Shown piece after piece: positions 1 through 13,183 of a stretch of DNA of 64,000 bases (the stretch's first letter is position 1; every line of letters begins with the position of its first letter). A program made the position numbers and the translations under genes. This DNA is from Pardosa pseudoannulata (Eukaryota > Arthropoda > Arachnida > Araneae > Lycosidae). The DNA lies in NCBI GenBank assembly GCA_032207245.1, contig CM063502.1:141475495-141539494 (forward strand), in the 5' to 3' direction. The notes under the pieces are model-generated. The model saw only the letters and a program-made list of their open reading frames with translations. It had not been told where the DNA came from and made no database searches.

Positions 1-2206
1 AAGCATGACAGTCACATGTTTTATGTATTTTTAATTTTTCTAAATATGAAATAACTAATCTACTCTATTAAATAGATTTAAGCACCCATGATACTACACA
101 TTTATGAATACATTTAAAAATTTAAAAAAAAAAATGTTTTCTTAAATAACTGATAGTTTAATTTTAAAACAGAAGATCTTCGATATTACATTTATTTTTA
201 TATTTACTATTTTACCATTTAAATAAGCAAAAAATTTAATAGGTCAATAAAACAGCCTTTTTTTTAACAAATACTTTCACATTCTAAACATAAACCCTAC
301 TACAAACTATATATCATTTTTGTTAGATTATAAGCAAATTATGTAACATTTAAAAATAAACATTTTAATGCTACACTTTAGAATATTATAAATACATTAA
401 AATTTACTGCATAATTCCTACTACATACAAAACAGATAGTTTTTTTTTAATTTTTTATTTCTAATGCAGTAGCATTTGGACATTATCCTAATGCTATATA
501 GAAATTGATATATAAGAATTAAACGTACAAATCACTGAACAAAAACGAAGGGAAAAAACAGAATAATATTTAAGGATAAAAAAAAACAAATTAGTCAGGA
601 AGTCTCTTGTTTTCCAATAATGAGAAAAGATGCATGGTTTTGAAAAGGCTGAATGTACGGGGAGGTGTTCAACACTATCATTAATGCACCGCTCTGACAG
701 AAGGGACTGGCAGGATAAAAGATATCCAAAAAGTATCTCATTAGAATTGATAAATATTGGGAACTCCATTGAATATTTCTTCTAAAGAAATAGATATCTA
801 CCTTTAGCAAGGACATGTGTCTTATTATAAGAAGAGAGAGTTAGGTTAAGCTAGGTAGGCTATATTATATTTCTAAGAAGTTATGGTTTTGTAATCATAA
901 GCATTCCTTTAATAGATTCTGGCCTCTGCAGTCATGTGGGCATAGAAACCAATGGTCAGCTGGAACAACAAGAAAGACTACATTTGATAAGTTCCTGCGA
1001 CTTCACATGTCCTCACTAATGACAATTCTCTGATCAACCAACTCACCTCATTACCTTCTTAATTGTATGCTTTTTTCAAAATTCTAACAGACTAATTTTT
1101 TATTTCTAAATTTTAAAAAAGATAATTCTAGAAATCTAACTTATCACAGAAAAAGAAATTGTTAATGAATCAATTTTTAATATATTTTATACAGTGGTAG
1201 ATAATAAAATTTCAAAATTAACTTGTTTTTATGAATCATTTTTATAAATTATAGTCCTGTAATAATCCTGTATAAATCTGTCACATAAAGTCTAAAATTT
1301 TGCTAATTCATGATTCTTTAATTTATAGCCTACATCAGACATATAAAGCATTTTTCCAAAACTAATTAAAGGAAATTTAATACAATATTTACAAAACAAC
1401 TACTTTCAGTTACACGAATAAACTTATGAGAATAACATACTACAGGGTGATTGTGACCCCATTTCAAAAATTCTGAAAACTTCCAAGGTGCAAAAATCTA
1501 AGTTTCAAATAATTCATAATACAGAGTATTTATAAGTAGTTTGGCACATTTTGATGTTTAATAACTCAAAAAATAATGATAGATTTAAATTAATAATATT
1601 AGATTGCTTTACACATTAGATTTAAAAAGTATACTACAGTAAATTATACTAAGTACTAAATTATGTAGTACAGTTAGATACATTTAAAAAGTATTAGGGC
1701 CCTCCTCATTGAGCAATATGATAAGTACATCTTTCACCATACACAGAACATCAAGCTGCATATATAAGAATCTCAATTTTAAAGCTAAAAAACAAGAATT
1801 CTGAATAAATCTGCAGTTACAATCAATCACTCCTAGTACTTTTAAAACACATAAAACAATTTTAAATCTAAAAATGTTTCACTTACAATATTATAAACAC
1901 TAAATATTGCTTCTTCAGTCTGCTTCAAAATAATTATAAAAATACTTAAAAAACTAATTACTGAATTTCTTAAGCATCCTTTACTTTCTAACCTTCTGCA
2001 AATACTTTTAGAATTTTATGAAAGAAATTCTCATTTAAAAGAAAACTATAAATAAACTTTATTAGTGTATAAAAAAATTTATTTTCTAAATTCAGTTGTA
2101 AAATATACTTCATGCTACTTAAATTAAATTTAATTGTAATTATAACTTAAAAAAATATTTCATATTACATTTCTGATACATTAAAGTTTCATTTCCATCC
2201 ACATTC
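1..2206. other. AT-rich sequence, no gene recognised
   Basis: Should be intron of Usp12-46 or sequence between its 3' exons. Two overlapping minus frames at 494-816 (73 and 91 codons) show no recognisable family. A patch of balanced composition lies at 890-1060. Confidence 0.5.
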
Positions 2207-2220
2207 AGTTAAAATAAGTT

Positions 2221-3314
2221 GTTTCTGATGCCACTTGGTCAAACCAAGCATGATTGAGTCATACGCTATTCGTATCAAGGCATAGGGGTGCACCTTTCTT
2301 TTTAGGAGCACCTTAAGGGTGAAAGTACTGTGAAGACTCCCCTTTGTTCAGAGCACACGCCAAAACCAGCTGATCGCAAAATTCCTCCTGTTTCGAACCG
2401 TCCACAGTAGCATGGCGACACTGTGTCTGGGATGTTGACAATTCGTTTGAATAGGTGTCACACCCCTTGACAGATGGTGGTAATGATTCCAGAGGATTGC
2501 ACCTTATTTCAAGAATCGGAACAGATAGCAAATGAGGATTCAGCAAAAAAACTGTAACCTTAGCTGGAGTTCTCAAGTAACTGAGATCTTAACTGACCAA
2601 AAAAACAGTTGATGGGACCATAACTGACATAACAGGTATAAAAAGCCCAGAATTTTGCGACTTGAGGCTTTATGACATTTTTTTACGTAGGTGCTTTGAC
2701 CTCATGGAGGCTTTCGCGTCTTTTGACCGGAGCCAGCTTCATAGTTATTAAGTTCAGAAGATTTATAAAGTCCACTCATATAAGAAGCAGCAGTTTCTGA
2801 AACCGAATGGGAGATAAATTGGGTTTGCATTGCACCCTGGAAAAGCCTCCCACTTGTAAGAGATTATTTAATCTCTTTTCTTTCGACTGTGATCTTCGTG
2901 AGGAAGTTATGCAGACAACCATCCTTTGCAGTTTGACATGTTTTGGGAGATTAGAATTCCCTAGTATATAGCCATATTTACTCAAGACATAAGTGATTTC
3001 CAATTTTATTGTGACTGTGGTCCTTGCTTCACACTACCTCTTCACTCAAGAACATTGAAGTCGTCACAGTACGACTTCATGCTCAAGTGGGTCTTCATAG
3101 TTTAGAAGCAGGGACCACGCAGACAACCCATAGGTTTAGCCTGCCAATAACAGAGGTAATTATTAAGAACTAGGAGGACATTGCGACCACGAACATATTT
3201 TACATGCCCCAGTCACCTTTAACGAACATGGCATATCTTAGGCCGGCTCAGGCTCAGAACCCACAACCCTCCAAATACAAGAAGGTTACCTTTGCTGACT
3301 GAGCTACCATGGCA
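2221..3314 (-). mobile_element. tRNA-headed retroposon with 14-bp target duplication
   Basis: AGTTAAAATAAGTT occurs at 2207-2220 and again at 3315-3328, flanking 1.1 kb that is richer in GC than its surroundings. On the minus strand the insert begins GCCATGGTAGCTCAGT and, some 40 bases on, reads GGGTTGTGGGTTCTGAGCC. This is a tRNA-like layout with A-box and B-box (internal Pol III promoter). No poly(A) tail is evident. It holds short unrecognised frames and a 9-bp stem at 3056-3079. Its length exceeds a normal SINE. Confidence 0.65.
3056..3079. repeat. short perfect inverted repeat in the retroposon
   Basis: TGAAGTCGT and ACGACTTCA face each other across six bases. Confidence 0.8.
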
Positions 3315-3471
3315 AGTTAAAATAAGTTTCTGTTTATAATCGAACCATTTTTACAGTTGGTAAATTTTGTAAAATTATATGTATAATATTTAAATCTCAT
3401 GTTACATTATATATACTTATTTTGTCATATTACAACCTAGGAAAAAAATTGTACAGATAAAATAAACATAC

Positions 3472-3552
3472 CTTGCAAAATATCCGCAATTGTATTTAGC
3501 AAGTAATTTAAAAATTCATGGGCATCTTGTTGCATGTAGTTGTCAAATACCT
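3472..3552 (-). CDS. Usp12-46: Usp12-46 exon with QQD box
   Basis: 81 bp. The acceptor TTTTTCAG gives two bases that complete a Glu codon with the previous exon, then [20 protein letters not shown] and IADILQ, ending phase 1 at donor GTATGT. QQDAHEF is the USP QQD box, placed as in USP12/46 some 75 residues after the Cys box. This is the last exon of the gene visible in the window. Confidence 0.95.
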
Positions 3553-4714
3553 CTGAAAAATATGCAGCATATAAATAAAAATTACAGAAAGCATTAATAG
3601 ACAGTAAATTGAAAAATATTTTTTTTTTGTGTTGAAAATAGGCATGTATGGTCAAACATTTCTACCATTAAATGGCACTTAATAAAGTTATTTTTAAACT
3701 ATACTAAACATTCTTTCCAGAATTTAAAGAATTTATATATGAAAAGATTTAATAAATTAATGTGTAAAAAATATTTTAATAGTAATTATTGACTGAAGCA
3801 TTTTTTTTAGAGTTTATATCATGAATCTGCCATTTAAAAAAAGCTGCAATACTATTATAACATACTATCTCAAACTTTTTTAAATAAAAGATAATTAATA
3901 ATCTGGTGGCTAAACTGATCACTCAAAAAAATTATAAGTAAAAATATACTAAACTTTTAAAAACAATTGCATTGGATAGAAAAATTATCTTAAAAATTAA
4001 ACCAAATTACAAGTCTGAACAAAATTGTTTTTGAAAAACTATTAAAGATGAGTTAGGACAACTTAACACTCAGTCATACCATTATCAACTTAATATGTAT
4101 CTTTCACAATTTTTATTTAAAAATGCACAGATATACAAAAAAGGCACAAATATTACTTTGCCTCTGCATACATTTACTAATTCAGTTTCAATGTGAAATG
4201 CCAGTCAATGGTTCTATAAAAAGCATTTGCTACAGATTTACTTATAGTGCTTTTATATTTTTTTAGTTTAAGTACAGCATAAATAGCTCGCAGTAATTTA
4301 ATTTTCTTTTTAAAGGCCTAGTAAAATAACTAAATTCAAAAAAATAATAAATTCACATTATGAAAATTCCTAAATACAGTAGTTACAATATTTTAAAGTT
4401 TTTTTGAGTTATGCTAAATTAAAAACTACTCTTAAATATATGAATATTGTTGAAAATTTAAAATATAGTATTGAATAATATTAAGCCATGTTGCATAGTT
4501 CAACTTAAACTATACTGTCAAAGCTGGTCACTAACAACAGGAACTAACCAGATTATATGCCCTATTTTAAATGGAGGCCGTGTCCTACTTTTAGGTGCCT
4601 ATTCCATAGTCAAAAAGCAGATTTAAGGTATTAAAATGTCTTGTTTTTAGGAAAAAAAGCAAACTATGGAAGTTTCATCTATTAAAGAATAGATTTTATG
4701 TCTGCCCAGTACTA

Positions 4715-4779
<65 letters not shown>

Positions 4780-7700
4780 TTTGAGTCATGCTATACAGCA
4801 TTAGATATGTTATCTAGAAATCTTTTTGTCTTATATAATTTGATATCAGTCAAAAGGGGAGGCACACAAGTACATGTTATAATAGCCCTAAATACAAAAT
4901 TACAACATTTCACAGTTATTTTTTTTCAGTTTACACACCACATATGTAATATCATTCAGAGTATATCATAAAAAAGGAGATATACACACTTCAGATATCA
5001 AAATAGTCCTAAATACAGTAGTTCCACATTTTAAAGCTTTTTTTGAGTTATGCTTTACATATTGCTATAAGTTGTAATGAAATTTTCTATATATATAGTC
5101 CACATTGCAATCAAAACAGGAGTGACACTAGTAGATGTTATAATAGTCCTGAATACAAAATTTCAACATTTTATGGTTGTTATTTAGTTATGCCTCACAC
5201 CATTTATAAACATTATATTGAAGTAAACTTATACAGTTAGTGATAAAAATGAGAGTTTAAATTTTTATAATTAGTTTCCTTCTACACATATACAGACATA
5301 ATGCTTAAAATAATCAAAATTAAGTAATTCATGGTCAAAATAAGAATTTTTTTTTTTTTTTTTTAATTTAGGTACAGAAATTTACTGTGAATTCTAAGCA
5401 CAAAATTACAACATTTCACAGTTAACCATTTTTCAGTTAAACATGTTTTGTAATTTGGATCAGTTCACAAGTATAACTAGAACAATAATGCAAAACCACA
5501 TGAAGAACATAAGCAAAATATTTGATTGCATGCAAATTGACAACAAATATTATTGATTCTGTGAAACTAGATTTGAAGTAGTGTATTAATCTCAAAATAC
5601 ATAGACATTATCCAAAAAGATTAATCAATCTCTTGCCACTTCATTACCTAGCAAAGATATGAATCTAAAATATGCAAGGAAATGCTTATCTCCCAAGCAA
5701 GAAAAAGATGCAGTATCCTGATTAACAAGCAAACATCCTGAATGGTTTGTACCATTTTTAGCATTCAAAATTCAAGATACACAAATATATCCATCATCAA
5801 TGTTTTCAATGATCAAATAAAAAGTTTTAGCTCTGTATAACGCTGAGAATATTTTAGAAAAACATTCAACAAATGAAAATGTTATGGCTTTCTATTAATT
5901 TCTGCATGGTTAAGTAGTTGTCCAGCTAATTCAGCATCAATAGAAAGTATATTTTCAACCTGTGGATTAGTATGGTGTAAACTTTATAACAGATTATGTG
6001 GTGAAATAGACAAAAATTAGTAAAAGCACACAGATTTTCAAATAAGGAAGAACTAAAAGAATATGAAGTACATATATGAATACATACAATGCAGTGTAAA
6101 TTTAAATGTTTTATATATAGTAACAATAAGTATGTAATATATTTTTAATTAAATATATTAGTTAAAGTCATAGTATATTTGTATTTATATTATAATTTGA
6201 TTATACTTATTTATCTTTAACATCTAATTATATTATTTCAGTTACAAACAAAAACAGAAATTTTGTTGCAACTTAAGTTTGTAAAAAAAATGGGAAAACC
6301 TATCATAACTGGGTTTTTTTAGATAGTCTGTGAATACTTTAAGAGGTCTATTTTCAGGGAAAAAAACCTGGAATTTTGTAGATAGTTATAGATAATATAA
6401 TTGTAATATATTTGTTAATTAAAGCAAATAGATTACAAAAATGTAACAAAAATGATAGATATCACAACATAAGGAAATATTATATTAGGAGTACTAAAAA
6501 AAGAATTAGATGTTATCAACTTAAGTTTGTAAAAAAAATGGAAAAACATTATAGTACAATCTATATAGTGATGCTCTAAATACTTCAGCTTTTGTTAATG
6601 GATTGTTCCACTATGAGTTAATGAAATTAAAGTGCCTCATTTCAGGTTACAAAGAGAAGTAAACACCTACCATCTTCTAACAACAACAAACTATTTTAAA
6701 GTCATCCAGAGTCCCACAGTCATCATCAGTAACAGTAAAAAATAAGATTAATGTTATATTGTATCAATGATTCAATAAATATGTGGTTTATAAAAAAAAT
6801 GCGATTAAAAAATGTTTTTAGTACAAAATATTAATTGAATATCCCCATTTTGTTTCTTACTGTGGGCTTCACAACTGCAGAAAATATGTTATGAGTACTT
6901 TAATGCAGAAGTGTCAAAATTTATATTAAAACAAATTATAACATAAAAGCTATTAAATAAAATTTATGTGATAAAACTATTAAGTTTACAGAATGACATT
7001 TTGGAAAAATTTCACTTGAAATGCCAATTTTCTAAAAATGGAACATACTAAATTTAAAAATTTCATTTAAAAATTTCACTTGAAATGCCAATTTTCTAAA
7101 AATGGAACATACTAAAAAATAGGAAATTTTTTTTCCTAACTTTTAAAATTTGTCTGTAGATAGAAGCTTTAAGTCCTCCTAATTACAAAAAATTACAAGA
7201 ATGCTGTTTTACATTCATAGTTCAACATGTAAATAGTGAAGAAAACATAGCTACTAAAATTAATAATAATAATGAGTCTAGATACAAATATAAACAAATA
7301 TAAAGTTTTACCATTTTCTTTACGCAAGCGAGCAATAAACTTTTTAGGGGCTATGGTGCCAGTCTTTTTCTTTTGTGTTGCAATGTTATAGAATAAATCT
7401 GCTAAACATGTCAATAATGTTTCTTTGGTTCTTTTGTTTTTTGCTTTGTAATCAAGCACCTTTTCCCGAAAGGGTTTGCAGAAATACAGAGCTTGTAAAA
7501 CAGAATTACAGTAACATGTATTTCCAAACTGTAAAAAAAAATAACAGAATTATTAAAAATGTTATTTATTATAAACCAAACAAAACTGAAATTTAAAATG
7601 TCTCTAAACTATATATCAATGAATAACATCAAGTATAGGAAAGGCATTCATTACACTTGTATCTCAAAAACCTAAATTTAAAAATATTTCTCAAAATCAT

Positions 7701-9485
7701 AGAATACATTATTTCAAACTTATAAAAAAAAAATAACTGTAAAACTTTAAACATAAAAATGAAAACTATTCGTAAGCATGTACATTTTCAACAAACTAAA
7801 AAATATAATTTCTTATAAATATTGTAAATTCACACACAAAATTATCTTCACTTTAGAGAATTAACTTTGATAAATCTACTTTTGGCATCTCCACTTATTA
7901 TTTTTAATTTAACAAATCCAAAGCTTATTTCGATACTCATGCAGATTGAATAAAATGAAACTTTCATACAAAAAGTAAATTTAGTATTACAATTTGGTAC
8001 AGCTATTATGAGCAAATTATTTTAATTACAATGTTACAGAATATCAACAATATCTTTTAAACTCCTTATATAAATGTTATCACATTTTGGTTATATTACA
8101 GACTTCAAAGGGCTAAGGAATAAATTGACTGCATCCTAACTTCTTAGGCATATGTATTAATTTACACATTTTAATTCAGATTTAAAAAATTGTTCACATT
8201 CTTTTCAACAGCCATTTTGCCAATATCAAATTTGATTCATAATTTTATATACAAAGAAATAATCTTTTTAACTTTTGAAAATAATTAGAAAAGCAAGTAT
8301 ACAGTTTTATAATTCCACTCTCACTAAAATAATCTTCAATAAGCAATGTTTTACTATTAACTTATATTATTAAAATTTCCATAATTTCTGGAAGAAACAC
8401 CATGGCATTTATGTATTTAAAATGAACTTTTAGTAAATGCTGCATTTCTACTGATGTTTCTTATGTGTAATTAAAAAATACTGCCTCGTGTACCCTAAAC
8501 AAGAATTCTGAATAATTACATTCTTTCTTAGTTCAAAACAGATATATCTCAACTGCACAATTCAAAAATAAGGACTCTGATACCTAGATTCAGAACTGAT
8601 CATTCAGTCATTATTCAACTATATACTTGTTACATAGCTTTTAAGTAAGAAGTTACAGAATTTTTGAAAGGATAGAAGCTATACAGTTAGTTTTAAGTGT
8701 ATTATAATTTTCTGTGCTGAACAAACTCCAAATATAGCAGTAAAACTTGATTAAGTTAAGATTATGTTATTATGATGTTCACTGTGATACCATGAACAGT
8801 TTAAGCACAGCATTTCTGTACAGTTTTAGTATATTTTGTACCATTTGCCTAGCACAGTATTTATGCTGATGCTACCTTTCTTCTAGAAATGTTACTAAAC
8901 AAAAACAGACTAAAATACTTTCTACATTTCTCAACTATTTGATATAAAGAATATTCTTCATACAAAGCTATATTTATTACTTACAAAATTTCTTTTAAGT
9001 TTTTAGTGATGTACTTCATTAACCTCTTTTGTCGAAATGTAAAATCAAAATCCTAATATAGATATTACAGTTATAATAACAATCTTTAGATTTCAAGTAT
9101 CATTTGTCACAAAAAACTTAACGAAATATAAATTAGTTGTACTTTTGAGCGGCCTAATAGTTCTATTGAACTGCTTAGAAGTTTAAATAATACTGAAATA
9201 CTGCAGACAAAAAGTATCAGAAATGCTGTCCTGGAGTAAAAACGGATCAGTTTCTTTTTCAATATTCAATAATGCTCATTTTTATGTGTTTGTATGTATA
9301 TAATCTAAAAATCTCTTGTTAACAGCATATCAACAAATAAAATTATGATGAATATATTTATCATTCAGAAATTATAACTGATGCAGATTTGGTTAAATAC
9401 TTACATTGACTAAGCCAAAATAATGCTCGTTTGATGGAAATTGATCATGCCCAATTTCTTTCTCCAACTGAGAAGCATTAGCTCC
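3472..9485 (-). CDS. Usp12-46: Usp12-46 deubiquitinase, three internal exons (partial gene)
   Basis: USP12/USP46-class ubiquitin-specific cysteine protease. In animals it acts with the WD-repeat partners WDR48/UAF1 and WDR20 and removes ubiquitin from histones and signalling proteins. Three exons join in frame on the minus strand: 9405-9485, 7312-7528 and 3472-3552, with intron phases 0 and 1. The product starts [20 protein letters not shown], runs through the Cys box [17 protein letters not shown] (catalytic Cys in NTC), then [17 protein letters not shown] and the QQD box [18 protein letters not shown]. This is near-identical to animal USP12/46 up to the point corresponding to ADILQ. The zinc-binding Cys pairs, the His box and the C-terminus are not in the window; I searched the left 3.4 kb for WVHEIFQG and did not find it, so the gene continues past the left edge. 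Family recognition is by recall of conserved sequence, and the exon borders are read directly. Confidence 0.93.
4365..5460. repeat. decayed tandem array, unit about 120-130 bp
   Basis: The block CCTAAATACA followed by ACA-rich, (T)n and GAGTTATGCT recurs near 4368, 4886, 5009, 5148 and 5391, at spacings that are multiples of about 125. It lies in the intron between Usp12-46 exons 7312-7528 and 3472-3552. Confidence 0.55.
4719..4776. repeat. (AT)n microsatellite
   Basis: 29 uninterrupted AT dinucleotides in a Usp12-46 intron. Confidence 0.98.
7005..7116. repeat. tandem duplication, period about 65 bp
   Basis: About 46 bases starting AATTTCACTTGAAATGCCAA occur twice. Usp12-46 intron. Confidence 0.9.
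7312..7528 (-). CDS. Usp12-46: Usp12-46 exon with catalytic Cys box
   Basis: 217 bp, phase 0 start after a T-rich tract ending AG, phase 1 end at donor GTAAAA. It encodes [20 protein letters not shown] and then the conserved LLTCLADLF and [12 protein letters not shown] stretches. The catalytic cysteine and the oxyanion-side Asn of the Cys box are both present. An open frame runs past the donor into the intron; that extension is not coding. Confidence 0.95.
9405..9485 (-). CDS. Usp12-46: Usp12-46 exon, N-terminal segment
   Basis: 27 codons from [10 protein letters not shown] to EHYFGLVN, preceded by TTTTGTAG and followed by donor GTAAGT. Both ends are phase 0. In the insect orthologue the protein begins MGAN, so the ATG should be the last codon of a separate upstream exon. 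Confidence 0.92.
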
Positions 9486-11316
9486 CTACAAAATTAGAAA
9501 AAACATTTAAAAATGTATATAAAAAGAAAGAAATTTATATTTTACAATGACTTTGAGAACATTCAGTTTATAGAAATTATAAAAGAATAACATATGTTTT
9601 AATACTTTTCACTCAATTAAAAAATCATAATCCCTATAATTTTGAAAAAAAAATTAGAATACATAATTCAATCAGACACACGGACCTTTTTCATAGGTGG
9701 CAGAGGTTCAGAAATTTTTTTGTGATGTCCCTGCTATCTTGTCATATTATAACATAATACAAGTGCATATATATTTTGATAAGAATATAATATATATTCA
9801 CATGCCTGGTAAAAATAGTTAAAAAATTTATGCGTTTTGTCAGTCTATGAGATGTGTACATCACTGCAACAGTTTATAAATTATATTAACATAGTACCAT
9901 AACACAATGAAAAATTTTAACTTATTACATCTTTCCTAGTTAAACATTAAATTATTATGAACCATTTTTAAAAATACTAAGAACTAAAATTTATAATATT
10001 TAACCTCTTTGATAAACTATTTAAAGAGTAAATAGGTACTTGTACCTCCTTACCATCTTATCCATACATGTCTTGCTAAACACCCGTAAAAGAATTCCTA
10101 CTATTTAAATCAAAACTATCATAACCTCTGATTTCTTTATCTTATACCAAAGTTTAAAAGTTTATTCCAGAGTAATCCGAAAAGTCATCTGACCACATAT
10201 TTGTACATAACTCAAACAGAACCAACAATTCCTTTATAGAGAAAAAGTTTAAATTATTAAGTAGAGCCAAACAATAAGAGATAAAACATATTCAAAACTT
10301 TACAAAATCTTAAATTTACTACTTTATGATACATGAAGGTTGATATTTGACTAATCTCAAATACTTGTAAATTTATGGCACTTCTTCCTAAATTTGAAAT
10401 TAATATATTTAAAAGCAGATTCATATCTAGACAGAATGTTATACAATTACAGAACCTACAATAATTAACACTTAATATACTTGAACTGAGATAAATTACA
10501 ATAGAAAATTATTTGGTTATTTAAAAAAAAAAAAAAGATTCTACAATGTCATATTAGATCTGCATGGTATTATATAGGCATTGCTTCAGTAGCTCATGTC
10601 ATCAATAACATACAGGTAATATAAAAGGGAAAATACAAATGTGATAATTCTAGTTCCACACAACTACTACAATAAAATGAAATAACCCTAAATTTATTAC
10701 GAAAGTTTTTTTAATTTCTTTTCCAACAATCTACTTATGCACTTATAAACAACAATAGAACTTTCCTTGTACACCAAAGTTTTAATTAGATTATTAATAT
10801 GCAATTAAGATAAAAATAAACTGAAATTAATTAAATATATATTTATTTAAATCATCTGAAGCATACTCCCATCAATATAATAATAACGATATATACATAA
10901 TGAATATGAAAACAGCAACTACAATACAAATCTCATCTATCAGACCTATAATAGCTATATAGAATTCTAATATTACAAGATCTATCAATAGAATACTGAA
11001 AATTTAAAGCATATTTTTAAATATACTTCACACAGATTTTTAAATATTACTTCGTTTAAAGCTATTTTTAATAACTCACAAATAAAAAACAAATATTTAA
11101 CATGTTTACAAACATTTATATGTTCTACTTGTTTATAAAAACAATTGCTTTTTTATAAACAAGATACTTCCAAGGCCAGATTAGAAACAAGATATGTTTT
11201 GTGTCATCTACATAATAAACTGTCTGGGAATACAAGTCAATAAAAGCTCAGAATATAAGTCAGAGATATATACGTCAATGAAGATGTATGCATGAGAATA
11301 TAAGTCCGTATAATTG

Positions 11317-11342
11317 CTGAGAATATAAGTCAATATTCTCAG
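11317..11342. repeat. 10-bp stem-loop within a repeated GAGAATATAAGTC motif
   Basis: CTGAGAATAT and ATATTCTCAG across six bases. The word AGAATATAAGTC recurs three times between about 11250 and 11332. Confidence 0.7.
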
Positions 11343-12691
11343 TGATACTTATTGGAAATTTTGCCATAAAATAAACAGTTTCAAAGGTAGTTATAACTCA
11401 AAATACTCCATTTTAGAGAATTATCTAAACAATATATATGGGATATATTTATGAAAGCAATTGCAAATTCTTCAGAAATCTAACATACATCATCATGGAT
11501 GTTTAATTTAAGAATTTTTTAAATAAGTTCTTAAACATGGATGCAATCACACAAACTAAATTTGTGTCAATATAAAATTCGATAAATATTTTACAAATAT
11601 TCTTATAATTCTAAGATGACTTCAAATAAATCAAAAATTTGTATTGATATTTTAATTCTTTTTTAACATCCTTATTAGTAAAAAGGTTTACAAAACCTTG
11701 AAAAGTATATTTATTGACAACTATGAATAAAATGGTATCACCTTACAACCGAATATCAGCTGTATAAATACTTTAACTGTGAAATTTTTTTCTGTTAATT
11801 ACAAAAATAAATACTTGACCAGTTTCGGCATGAATCTTGAACTAACCTGTATTCCATTCTATACAAGTATATCTCAAAAGAATTTAAATAAGATATAGCA
11901 AAAAAAAAGTAAAAGAGGAAATTCAGCAATTATTCTAATACGACAACAATATATATTATAAGGAATATTTAACATTCAAATAATGAAATAAATGAAGTAT
12001 TTAAATATTTATCTAAAATTTGAAACTGCATTAAACAACAATATCTGTGTATCACATGATAAAATGACTATGACAGGGCCATCATTTCCAAAGCCATCAT
12101 ATGTAGGAAAGTAGTATTGGGCAATTCAAAGTAAATTGAGTAAAGAGCTTTTAACAAAATCTTACAATTTAAAACGAGCTGAATAGTACTCAATCCTTTT
12201 TTACATCAACATACTTCACTATACTAACTCATTAACTTTTATAAATAAATACTTCAAAAAACTACTATAGATCCATTTTTTTTTCAATGAAAACTTGAAT
12301 TTATAAACAATGAAACTAAGAGGGCTTTCAATATCAAAAACTCTCAACATAAAATAAAATCTACTATTCTCAAAATTCTAATACCCATCAGTATAACATT
12401 ACGTGTTCCAAAGTCGGCACCAAAAATTTTCAGGACAACAAAATCCAAATGCACGAAAATGTAATAGAACAAAATAACTTCTCACAAAGAAATTTCATCA
12501 ATGCTGTTTAAAATACGTAAAATAAAACTGCATAAATAAACTACGGAAAATACCGAATCACCAATTCAAAAGTAAACAAATAATTTTTGTTCCGCATGTA
12601 AATTTATTAAACTTAAAACGGAGAACTTCTGAAAATGCAAATTTAAACTAAATATTCAGTTTATAAACAAAATGCAAAACGTATTATTTAC

Positions 12692-12694
12692 CAT
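12692..12694 (-). other. candidate initiator ATG exon end for Usp12-46
   Basis: An ATG directly followed by GTAAAT would splice in phase to the 9405-9485 exon and give the expected Met-Gly-Ala-Asn start. It sits in a stretch richer in CpG than its surroundings, and a palindromic TGACGTCA lies about 360 bp upstream at 13055. A rival is ATG|GTAAGG at 10054-10056, which would read Met-Asp-Lys-Met before GAN. Neither can be proved from sequence alone. Confidence 0.25.
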
Positions 12695-13071
12695 TTTATA
12701 GTAATGCACTCATTTTATCTCAGTAGAAGCATTAAGCAAAAGCTTTCTACTTGAATATCTAATGATCAGTTAACAGAAACAGAATGTTTGTACTATACGT
12801 CAAAAAAATTAGTGGTCTTCCTTCGATTTCGATTATACCGAATAACTATATCATCGTTCTTAAAACAAACTAAAAAATTGAGACTGTTCTCAAATAGTTT
12901 ATCAAATAGTTTAAAAATTTACTAACACACAAAAAAAATATTTATAAACTCTTTATATATATATAAGTATTGCATTTAAGAAATTATATAGTTGAAAACT
13001 GTATAAAATAATCTCCTTGATAATACACTTTTTATTCTAAGAATTTAGCATTGGTGACGTCATCTCTTTTT

Positions 13072-13112
13072 TAATCTTAATTAACTTAAGTTCTAATCTT
13101 AATTAACTTAAG
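13072..13112. repeat. 19-bp direct repeat
   Basis: TAATCTTAATTAACTTAAG twice, three bases apart, just past a TGACGTCA at 13055. Confidence 0.9.
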
Positions 13113-13129
13113 AAGTAATTCTAAATTAT

Positions 13130-13183
13130 TATCCTTCGTAGTAAAACAGAAGTTCTTAGAACTCCAGACCAAACCAAACCAGA
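13130..13183 (+). mobile_element. SINE tail fragment
   Basis: CCTTCGTAGTAAAACAGAAG followed by CTCCAGACCAAACCAAACCA corresponds to the last 50 bases of the SINE. A further very diverged match (GCTTAAAACGGATTCCAAAC) lies near 14050. Confidence 0.5.

Noticed and set aside
494..816. Overlapping 91- and 73-codon minus frames, one with HSAFSKPC
   Set aside because: Looks briefly zinc-finger-like, but there is no Cys/His spacing pattern, and two frames overlap without splice support.
2313..3003. 87- and 75-codon minus frames
   Set aside because: They lie inside the tRNA-headed retroposon and match no family I know.
12679..12710. TATAAAATGG as a TATA box for a minus-strand promoter
   Set aside because: The same bases form the ATG|GT candidate; without start-site data it cannot be both, and no initiator lies about 30 bp on.
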